Shown here in pieces: positions 55,591 to 64,000 of a stretch of DNA of 64,000 nucleotides. Both the position numbers and the translations under genes were made by a program. The stretch's first letter is position 1, and every line of letters begins with the position of its first letter. The stretch is from Bettongia penicillata ogilbyi (lineage: Eukaryota; Chordata; Mammalia; Diprotodontia; Potoroidae): NCBI GenBank assembly GCA_023548195.1, contig JAJHZJ010000269.1, positions 703,158-767,157 of the forward strand, written 5' to 3'. A model generated the notes under the pieces. It searched no databases. It was not told where the DNA came from and saw only the letters and a program-made list of their open reading frames with translations.

Positions 55591-56386
55591 AACTATGGCA
55601 TTAAAAAGGAAGAAATTAGTAGCTTATTTACTTAATCCTAGGAATTTGAAAGTATTTCTTGAAATGATATTTTTAAAGATCCATGTAAAAGTGACCCATC
55701 ATCAATTCAGAAGTTTAAAGTACTTGATGTATTTAAGAAGGCAGAAGCCATTGAAATAAGGGCATATAAAAACTGATTTATGGAGATTCATTAGGAAAGC
55801 CAAGATTAGTCTTTGGTACTCTGGTGAATTTTGTTGTTGTTGCAGTTTCTGGTTTATTTCATTGTTCCCCCATTTTAAATTGTTCAATTGATCTAAACAG
55901 AATATGCCTGTGGACACAAGTAGAGTAGAAAAATGAAGAGTTAAGGTAAGCAAAACCTGGAAAAAAAGTAAACATAAGAACTCAAAACAAACACAGAAGC
56001 CAAGTAGAAAAAATGATGTGCCACAAACAAAGGGGCATTAGTTGGACAAAACTGGCCATTAGAACTATAAAATAGAGGATTATTTTTGCTTGAGAAAGTA
56101 ATATGTCCTAAGGAGATACATAAAATGAATCTAGACTCTCTTCTTCAGAAGGTGACATGCAATTCTTTAAATTAATTGGAAAACAGACTGTTCTGTCCAC
56201 CAGTGATATACTCTTTTCCTTCCATTTAATAGTTGAGTGATGAAGGTTAGAACTGGTGTGTCACTTCTGTCTTTTAAGACACACTTTGTTTTGTTTTATT
56301 TAAGAAAAAGTTTGAAGTAAATGAATTGTTAACTTGCTTTGTAATGTCCTCCCCACAAGTCTATCCCATAAAGCAAATAGCCATCA

Positions 56387-56767
56387 GTGTACATGTACTG
56401 GGCAGTAAAAATCATGCTCCCCTGGGCATGCAGTAACTACAATGAATGTCAAGGAGAGGTAAGACTATGCCTTGTCTACATACAAGGAGATATGTTGCTC
56501 ACTTCTTGTTACTTTTGTATGATACAGCAAGCCTTGGGTGATCCAATTGTCCCTCAATTTATGATAATTAAAGGGGGAGAGGATAATGTATCAGAAGTAT
56601 GTCAGAGAAAACCAACCATTAATCCCATATTTACCCATTCAGTGGACCTTGATGAAAATGACTCCATTTTCTTGATCTCTCCTTTTCTCCTTATCAGTCC
56701 TTTAAGAACTCTTCAAAATTGTTTTCTAATTGGGATGAGGAAAAGTTGGATTATTTTTTTCCATTAA
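56387..56767 (+). other. 126-codon open frame of unknown meaning
   Basis: The frame starts MYMYWAVKIMLPWACSNYN and ends in a hydrophobic stretch. I recognise no domain. Codon use is not clearly coding-like, and there is no splice or promoter context. In AT-rich DNA a frame of this length can occur by chance. The 56770-57180 flank is also unrecognised. Confidence 0.15.
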
Positions 56768-57213
56768 TAAGGTGCTTTCATAGGGGAGTCAGCTCATGTT
56801 CTGGTTTGGATAAGTTTGAGGCCAAATCTCAGAGTGTTATACTCTTCTGCCCTGAGCATAGATAACTAAGAAGTGATCTTGAGATAGATATTTTCAGTCT
56901 CAGAAGCAACTTTGTGAAATGAAGAGGGTGGGTGTTTCTAGGTCCACAAATTGTGATGCTACACTGGTACAGGAGGTCTGATAATATTTCAATGGAAGTT
57001 ACCAGATGGGGAATGATCCAAACACTTATACTGATAATCAGGGTACAGGTAGGGGTTGGGGGATAATTTGGGCAGGGAAAAGCTGTGCTTAATATGAAAT
57101 TTCGAACCAGTTGGCTTGCAAAATACATCACATTTTGATATTTAAATTCCAACCTCCAAAAATTTATTTTAGTCTATTTTAACATATGCTTAGGAGTCTC
57201 CAGTTAAATTGCG

Positions 57214-57214
<1 letters not shown>

Positions 57215-57244
<30 letters not shown>
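57215..57244. repeat. (GT)n microsatellite
   Basis: About 15 GT units. From 57250 to 57830 nothing was recognised. Confidence 0.9.
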
Positions 57245-57246
<2 letters not shown>

Positions 57247-57834
57247 CTGTGTGAAGGAAATGAATAGCAGTCCTAAAGCAGATTTACAAAGTCCATTGGG
57301 CATCTTTTAATTTCATACCCTATGCCCCCTCACTCCTTATTCACTGGACAAATATAGACTTCAAATAATTTGCCCCAGGACTCCAGGAAATGAAAAGAGA
57401 TTCAGCCCCTCTGCATCTTCTATTGCTATACGTTGAGACTTAAATATATAGAAGACAATAAACATGAAGTTGTATTGTTATTTCATTTGCAACTCATATC
57501 TTCATTATCCAGATAATCCCATCTATGTCAATATCTCCCTGACAAATTTTACCAATGGTAATATCATGCTTTTGTTGTGGGTCTTTTCCAAGAAATGTTA
57601 GCCTAGTTGCCAGGTGGTCCTCCTAAAAGTTCTGAATCCTCTATGCTCAAAAAAGGAGCAAAAGTAGGAGAGAAAATCAGAACTTTGGAAACCAGTTTCA
57701 TGCTTGCCTAGGCCAACATGTGTATGTATTGCCTTCCAATGGAATAGGATATGCAATTCTCATCTCAAAATTTTCATAGGGAGGTTGGAAAAATTCTTGT
57801 ATCCTCTCAAGGAAAGGGAAGATGGAGGTGGTGG

Positions 57835-57945
57835 AACAGGAAGACAGAGACAGAGAAAGACAGCGACAGAGAGAAAAAGACATGGAGAGAGACAGAGACA
57901 GAAAAATAGAGAAACAAAGAGAGAAACTGAGAAACAGAGAGAAAT
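57835..57945. repeat. GA-rich simple repeat (AGACAG units)
   Basis: Purine-rich, with repeated GAGACAGAGAC-type units. The frames across it on both strands are compositional. Confidence 0.8.
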
Positions 57946-58002
57946 TCCCTTAAGGACCACTGATTGAGTCACACCTCCTGATTGGGTGACCAAGCCTCTG
58001 AT

Positions 58003-58790
58003 ACAATTTTTTTTAATTAATTTAATTTGTTTTCAGTTTTCTCCAGTCACTTCCATAAGTCCGAGATTTTCTTCCCCCTCCCTCTCAGAGAGGGCATGCA
58101 ATCTTCTCCTTCTTCTTCTTTTCTTCTTCTTCTTCTTTTCTTCTTCTTCTTCTTCTTCTTCTTCTTCTTCTTCTTCTTCTTCTTCTTCTTCTTCTTCTTC
58201 GTTTTCAGTGTTTTACAATAACTTCTACATACTTTAGATTCTTTCCCCCTCCTTCACAGAGTCGGCATACAATTTTATATTGGTTCTACACATACATTCC
58301 TATTCAATATATTTTCACCTTAGTCATTTTGCATAGGAGAATTAAAATGAATGGGAGAAATAATTAAAAAACAACCAAATTATAATAGAAAACAAAATGC
58401 TCTATTACATTTTGGAATCCAATTCTATACTTTTTTCTCTGGATGTGGAAGGCACTGTGCCTTAAGAGACTACTGGGAATATTTTAAGTCTTTGCATTGC
58501 AATGAAGTTCTAATTCTACCAGAAAAAATTCCTTGCACACTGTGGTTGTCGTTGTGCATAAAGTTCCCCTGATTCTGTTCCTTTCGCTCAGCATCAGTTC
58601 ATACAAGTCTTTTCAAGCCTCTTTGAAGTCTTCCTGTTCATCAATTCTTACAGGAAAATAGTATTCCATTACATTCATATACCACAATTTATTCAGTCAT
58701 TCCCCAGTTGATGGGCATCCCATTAATTTCCAATTCTTGGCCATCACAAAAAGAGCTGCTATAGATATTTTTGGTCAGATAGGTTCTTTT
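58003..58790 (-). mobile_element. L1 3' fragment, minus strand
   Basis: Begins with the A-rich tail on the minus strand (plus TTTTTTTTAATTAATTTAATT). It then has the 3' UTR (TTCAGTTTTCTCCAGTCACTTCC, also at 17580) and the end of ORF2 (AATAGTATTCCATTACATTC, GTTGATGGGCATCCCATTAA, AAAAAGAGCTGCTATAG). It is 5'-truncated near 58790. A TTC tract is embedded. Confidence 0.75.
58106..58200. repeat. (TTC)n trinucleotide repeat
   Basis: An interrupted part (58106-58139), then 20 uninterrupted TTC units (58141-58200). GAA/TTC tracts can form triplex DNA. Frames through it (58027-58221) are artefacts. Confidence 0.95.
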
Positions 58791-58904
58791 CCCTTTTTTT
58801 GCTTATCCCTGATCTCTTCAAGTGAAGTCCCACTGTAGGGTCTCCATTTCCTGCAGCAGCTAAACCCCACACAGGTCTGCCTGTGCTGTTCCTTCAATAT
58901 TAGA

Positions 58905-59035
58905 ATAGTAGCTATATATATGATATATATGTTGTGTGTATATCTGTCTCTCTCCATATATGTATATAATACATATATTATATATATGCGTATATGGAGA
59001 GAGAGAGAGAGAGATCATGTATGTATATATGATTT
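58905..59035. repeat. AT/GA simple repeats
   Basis: ATATATGATATATATG units, then a pure GA run (GAGAGAGAGAGAGAGA near 58998-59013), then ATGTATATAT. Confidence 0.8.
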
Positions 59036-59089
59036 TCAGAGTACCATGCACTGATGTATATTATCCCATAGTTGTGGCTGTGGGTGTGT

Positions 59090-60093
59090 ATTACATCTTT
59101 AGAAATGCCCTGTGACTATTTAGTGGAGGGACCACTTCTCTGCAAAGGTGGGGAGCTAGAAGCGTGGGGAAACTGCATATAGTGTCAGATTTTCGATGAA
59201 CTGATGAGCTTGGAAATTTGCTTTGCTTTCTTCCTTTCGTTTTGTTCTTGTTTTGTCTTGTTTTATTCTTAAGAAAAGGAGGAGATAAGGTAGGAAATGT
59301 AGGTGACATCAATACCAAAAAATATCAAGACAAACTTTTTCAAAGAGCTTCTGTAAGGTAGGATTTTTCTCTGGGGATGGGGACACTTGTGTTCCTCTTC
59401 CTTCTTTGCCCTCAAGATTGTGGTTGGGGTAGCTCTGCCCTTCTGCCTTTCCTGGGATGGTGAGCAGGGACCAGCTAAGTCTTCCTGGTGAGCCTTCTCC
59501 TCCAGAAGCTCTAGCCTTGGCACCCTGGGTTGGTGTTGTTGGAAAGGTGTCCCATTTCCCCACTGTGCCTGGCACTCAGCTCTCCCTATGGCCTGTAGCT
59601 CTGGGCCATTCCCACCAGGTGGTGCTGCCATTAGACATTTTTGGCCAAGGCCCGCCTACCATTTTGTCAAAGTGAAAAACTTCTCATGACCAGTCACCGG
59701 GGGCTCACAACTCATAGATAGCTTGAAGTCTTGGAGATTTCCCTTGGACACCAAGAGATTGTGACTTTGCTGTGCTTCAGAAGCAATATGCCAATGACAG
59801 GACTTGTGCACAGGGCTTCCTGACTTCAAGACCAGCTGCATCTCCACAACACCAGGTGGCTCTTTACCTCTCTGAAACCCTCTGGCACTACAGGGGCAAG
59901 TGGGCCATCAGGTGTTTAAGGCCAGAACCTTTCTCACATGCTGCAAGGCAGCACACATATTCCTTAGCTCCCTTTTCATCTTGTGCTCAGCCACGGGGGT
60001 TGAAGCAGCTTCTCTGGGGAGAATTCCACCCTGGGGAGTTTGGGAGCTATAGGCCTGTCTTGGTCTCTCTCATGACTTCTCTTCCTTCTGCAG
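59090..60093 (+). other. Region upstream of the KRAB-type exon, no confirmed exon
   Basis: GC-richer than most of the window. The plus frame from 59772 is open through 60093 into the exon below, but it shows no domain. A long polypyrimidine tract with CAG at 60091-60093 suggests that the upstream part is intron rather than exon. A promoter and first exon would be expected to the left, but no CpG island or TATA box stands out. Confidence 0.35.
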
Positions 60094-60188
60094 CTCTGCA
60101 TTCTCAGGACTCTGCCGTTTCCCTGAAGGAGGAGGAGGCAGAGGACAAAACAGGGGCTTCTGGTGTCCTGACCAATGGTGGGTCACAG
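60094..60188 (+). pseudogene. Exon before the KRAB box of a KRAB-zinc-finger-type gene
   Basis: A 95-bp segment bounded by an acceptor (TCTCTTCCTTCTGCAG) and a donor (CACAG|GTAAGT). Read in phase with the KRAB exon it gives KTGASGVLTNGGSQ, then a phase-0 junction to [12 protein letters not shown]-zinc-finger genes usually have here a short exon that carries the start codon just before an L-T-x-x-SQ-type end. In this copy the position expected for ATG reads ACAGGGGCT, so the start seems lost. An upstream in-frame ATG exists at 60072, but it lies in the presumed intron tract. Confidence 0.5.
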
Positions 60189-60489
60189 GTAAGTTGGCTT
60201 TGACTCTTTCCTGAAATGATGTCTCAGTTCTCAAAATGTGGGCACCAACTGGCATGTCCTGCATGCTGTCCCATCCAAGTCCCATCCAGGGGCCTGAACC
60301 TCAGTTATCTTTTCCCCAGAAGACTCTTGACTATCTTGGGTGTGGTAGACAGCCCAGAGTTATTAGAGCTGGAAGGAGTTTCTTAATTTCTCTTGTCTTC
60401 GACCCCCTTGGCAGACAGTTGGGTACCCAAGTACCTTTTCTCAGAATGCTTTTATGTGCATGAAATGGAACACAGAAGATTAATAATAA

Positions 60490-60715
60490 TTCATAAGTAG
60501 CATTTCTGTGGTGCTTGGAACTTTACAAATATTATCTAACTTTCTCCTCATAACAATTCTGGAAGAAAGGTGCTATTACGATCCCCATCTTTAGAGGAAA
60601 CTGAAGAAGAGGTTAAGTGACCTGTACATGGTCACACAGCTACTAAGTGTCCAAGGCTGGATTTGAACTTGGATCTTCCTAACTTTGGGCCACTACTCCA
60701 TCTAGCTGCCTTTAA
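60490..60715 (-). repeat. MIR-type SINE with marsupial-type tRNA end, minus orientation
   Basis: Complete reverse core: CTATTACGATCCCCATCTTT, GAGGTTAAGTGACCTGTAC, ATGGTCACACAGCTACTAAG, GGATTTGAACTTGGATCTTC, ending CCATCTAGCTGCC. This is the best-preserved copy of the SINE family here. The 60720-61024 flank has no recognised feature. Confidence 0.8.
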
Positions 60716-61027
60716 AATGAAACCAGTTATATTTAGACATAGTTATCAAATATATATATATATTTGAAAATTCACCCTTCATCTAATGTAATACCCTAAT
60801 CTGAGGAAGCTGAAAGTCAGGTAGATGAAGTGGCCTGGCCACTTGGCTCAGACCTTTTCAGAAAAAACCAGGCCGCACCCCTCATGCGGGAAGGTGCTAA
60901 GATATTGCTACTGATACCAGGCTCCCCAGCAGTAATGAGCTACTTCCTCTCTTTAAAAAGATAGTTTTATTGTGTGATGTTATCTGATGCTGTCCTGGGC
61001 CCCCAATTACCAAGTGTTTTCTTTAAG

Positions 61028-61477
61028 AAATTAGTCTTTACCATAAAATGATCGAAGACAATTCCAGAAGACTCATGATGAAAAGTGCTATCCACCTCCA
61101 GAGAAAGATTCTGAATGCAGATTGCAGCAGACTTTTTAAACTTTATTTTTCTTGTTTTCTTTTCTCTGTGTTTTGTCTTGTCACATGGCTGACGTGGAAA
61201 ATGTCAAATTGCTTGGCTTGAAGGAAGAAAGGGAGGTAGAGAATTTGGAACTTAAAATTTGAAAACTAAAAGAATGTTAAATTTTTCTTTACATGTAATT
61301 GAGAAAAAATAAATTAAAAATTAAATATTACCAAGATAACGTAGGCCTCTTGAAAGTAGAGGCTGTTCTTGTCTTTTATCCCCAGGACCTAGCAGAATGT
61401 CTGGGACGTATTAAAAACACTTTAATAAATACTTGACTCTTGGTTGATTAATTGGGTAAAAAAAAAAAATTAGTCTT
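61028..61477 (+). mobile_element. L1 3' end with extra 3' sequence, flanked by an 11-bp direct repeat
   Basis: A 5'-truncated L1 tail (61041-61325: GAAGACTCATGATGAAAAGTG, CCACCTCCAGAGAAAGA, ending AATAAATTAAAAA). It is followed by about 130 bp of other DNA (61326-61457: an L2/CORE-type tail, TTTTATCCCCAGGACCTAGC, AATAAATACTTGACTC) and by a 12-base A run (61458-61469). AAATTAGTCTT at 61028-61038 recurs at 61467-61477, as a target duplication would. This suggests one insertion that carried 3' flanking sequence. Confidence 0.65.
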
Positions 61478-61796
61478 GCTACAGAAGATGGTAATCTCAT
61501 AGGTTTATAGATAGTTCCACCCCCCTTCCTTTTACAGATCAGGAAACCAAGGCTCCAAGGTGAAGAGACTAGCCAGGCTTCCGCATCTTGTGGTTTTCAG
61601 TCCAGTGTTCCATCCACAAGGCCATGGAGTGGCTGCAAGTTTTTGGCCTTGCTGACTTTCCCAGTGGCCACTATGACAGTGAAGTCACTGATGTCAGAGG
61701 GTCTTTGGAGTCCTGTGAAAGCTGCCCTATATCCCCTCATCTACTGTAGGGGGAGTTGTCACCTAAGCTCAATTATGTTCCTAGGGGTCTTGGAGA
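61470..61796. other. Unrecognised GC-richer DNA
   Basis: A frame at 61643-61927 runs into the SINE and has no domain. A short MIR-like trace (ATCAGGAAACCAAGGCTCC) is visible at 61540. Confidence 0.35.
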
Positions 61797-62020
61797 AGCA
61801 GCTAGATGGGACTCTGACTAGAGCTCTGGGTCAGGAAGCCCTGGGGATCCAGTCCAGCCTGAGATATTTACTGGCTGTGACCCTGGGCAAGTCACTTTCC
61901 CACTGTCTGCCTTCACCTGTAAAATGAGTATAATGATAGCCCCTACCCACAGGATAACTGTGAGGATTAAAGAGATATTTGCAACCCTTAAACACTATAT
62001 AAATGCTAGCTATTATGATA
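61797..62020 (+). repeat. tRNA-headed CORE-SINE
   Basis: Head GCAGCTAGATGGGACTCTG, then the core TGACCCTGGGCAAGTCACTT and CACCTGTAAAATGAGTATAA, then the tail TTGCAACCCTTAAACAC and ATGCTAGCTATTATGAT. Plus orientation and nearly full length. Confidence 0.8.
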
Positions 62021-62314
62021 AAAACCAACCACTCTCAATGCAGTGAGAAGATATGAGTCCCTCTCTCCTTTCATTGCATTTCCCTTGGGCCTCTGCTTTC
62101 ATTGATAGCAAGCATGTTATGGTCAATGTGATTTAGTTATAGTGATACAGTTATATAGTTACATTGTTATATATAGTTATATTGAATTGCTTCCACTTTT
62201 AATGGTTATTGTTGAAGCAATGAAGATAAAAGTTGCCATTATAAAGTTCTAAAGAAATTCCTCTTTTTTTTTCATGAAATCAGAGTGAAAAAAAGAGCTG
62301 ACTAAAAAGTCCTG

Positions 62315-62465
62315 GATTTAACTCAAATTAGGTGACTGGGATTTGCCACTCATGTGTGACCTTGGCTCAATTCACTTATCCTCTCAGAGCATGTTTCCTT
62401 ACCTGTAAAATGAGGCAGCTTGACTAGCTGCTTTCTGAGGTCCCTTGTAGCTTTGGATATATAGT
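62315..62465 (+). repeat. MIR-type SINE
   Basis: GTGTGACCTTGGCTCAATTC, CTTACCTGTAAAATGAGGC and GAGGTCCCTTGTAGCTTTG follow the plus-strand core order. Confidence 0.7.
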
Positions 62466-62674
62466 CTTATGGAATGACTTTAGATTGGTCCTGGAAAGAC
62501 AGTTCTACATTTATCTAATCAAAGATTTACCTTGGGAATGTGATTTGGTTTCATTGGTGTTCTGAATGCTGTGAGAACTGTGAGAAACCACTGCCCAATT
62601 AATTTCCTCTCTGGCTCCATGGCTGTGTGAGGGTAATGGGCCCTGGATGAGCAGGAATCTGTCTGCTGTTTCAG

Positions 62675-63130
<456 letters not shown>

Positions 63131-63134
63131 TCTT

Positions 63135-63310
63135 TTGTCTTGGCCTTTTCTCCAGTTACATTGTTGTCAATGTGTAAATTGTTCTCTTTGCTCTGCATCA
63201 GTTCATGGAAATCTTTCCATGCTTCTCTGTATTTATTATGATTGTTGTCTCTTCAGGCACAGTAACTTTGTTACTTTCATGTCCCACCATTGGTTTTGCC
63301 ATCCTCAGGG
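63135..63310 (-). mobile_element. L1 3'-end fragment, minus strand
   Basis: Wording CTTTGCTCTGCATCAGTTCATG, AATCTTTCCATGCTTCTCTG matches the reversed L1 end (compare 58585-58640, GCTCAGCATCAGTTCATAC). Short and decayed. Confidence 0.45.
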
Positions 63311-64000
63311 CAGCTTTATTCTCTAACTTAGAACCTTAAGATTGTATGGCCTCCTGTGAGGTGTGCAAAGTGCATAGATGAGCTGTCGGGTGCCAAGCAA
63401 GGACCAGGTATTTGTGATGTGTCAAGAGTAAGAGATAGGACACTGTTTCCCCTGTTTCCAGATGAAGGGTCTTGACATCATATTATCTAGTCCTTGTCAC
63501 AACTTGGTTCTCATGGGGACTATCCCCAAGGCTTTACATTCCCCATCCTCTGTTCCTCCACATCATTCATGCTACCCCAGTATGTCAGTGCAGGTGCCTG
63601 AGAATGAGGCTTCCAGTCAGTTCCTCAGGTTATCAAGCATCTGGTTGCAGGGAGAGCCCATATCTAGGCAAGGATGAGTTCTGCCTTTGGACTCACAGTG
63701 AGGCTGGGGGATACAATCCAACCCAGCTTCTTGTCATTTTGGTTCTTCTAAGATAATGATGTTCCTTGCTTGCAATTCACAAACTGTTCGTAAAATATTA
63801 CCTAATAAAGGTGCCTTGGAGATGTGCACGGTGCTTTTTGTCATCTGAGGGATGGAAGGTTATTACCTTCAGATGATTGATGAAGCCTTCTGGGAGCAGT
63901 AGCATTTGAGGTGGTGCATCAAAGATTTGTAGATATTGGGCAGGTTGGAGCTGTAAAGACATGGAGGAACCAAACTGTGGAACCTGGACTAGGGACATTG
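63311..64000. other. Unrecognised DNA to the right edge
   Basis: No exon, zinc-finger unit or named repeat was recognised. Frames up to 94 codons (63472-63756) show no domain. If the KRAB gene is real, this is intron. Confidence 0.35.

Noticed and set aside
57704..58237. Arginine/glutamate-rich and serine/phenylalanine-rich frames
   Set aside because: Translations of AGACAG and TTC repeats.
59457..60203. A single long first exon of the KRAB gene
   Set aside because: A strong acceptor at 60091-60093 within the open frame and the absence of any domain upstream favour a short exon at 60094-60188.

Overview
The window looks like mammalian, most probably marsupial, nuclear DNA of low gene density. 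It is AT-rich and packed with LINE-1 copies, ORF1-only half-L1 (HAL1-like) elements, MIR/CORE-type SINEs and long microsatellites. The L1 and HAL1 subfamilies and the SINE tails resemble those of opossum-type genomes. This is recognition by eye, and the species cannot be fixed without a database. No bacterial-style genes, CRISPR arrays or RNA genes were found.

Layout. 1-4606: the 5' end of a HAL1-like element (minus; its ORF1 is open to the window edge) lies inside a minus-strand L1. 4607-8365: old unique DNA with SINE fragments and a striking compound trinucleotide repeat. 8365-14387: a rearranged L1 pair, where the endonuclease segment missing from a minus-strand L1 lies next to it in plus orientation. 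14388-20540: a HAL1 tail, a solo LTR and an old minus-strand L1. 21690-27605: a plus-strand L1 interrupted by a younger L1 tail with recognisable target-site repeats. 27960-29490: fragments of an unnamed long interspersed repeat. 29990-38775: a three-level nest, ancient L1 containing a HAL1-like element containing an endogenous retrovirus. 39500-43080: mostly microsatellite and unrecognised DNA. 43090-51565: an ancient plus-strand L1 split by a full-length but degenerate L1. 51577-58000: mostly unrecognised DNA with a near-identical 0.2-kb direct repeat spaced 1.8 kb apart. 58003-59010: an L1 tail with a long TTC run. 59090-64000: the only host-gene signal, two exons of a KRAB-zinc-finger-type gene with damage, surrounded by SINEs and an L1 tail that seems to have carried 3' flanking DNA.

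The endogenous retrovirus has paired LTRs, a lysine-tRNA-type primer site, a matrix-like gag start, an integrase, an env start, an env transmembrane subunit and a polypurine tract. The coding parts are broken by stops, frame changes and large deletions. A membrane-anchor fragment of a different env type sits upstream of the integrase, so the interior is a mosaic. The 182-codon env transmembrane reading frame is the longest open frame in the provirus. The KRAB exon carries a one-base insertion that shifts frame after the first half of the A box, so the local zinc-finger gene is probably a pseudogene unless that base is an assembly error. Zinc-finger exons, if any, lie to the right of the window.

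Nothing here amounts to a clearly new biological system. The best leads are the mosaic retrovirus, the inverted L1 pair, the direct repeat at 53.4/55.2 kb and the L1 3' transduction candidate at 61.0 kb.
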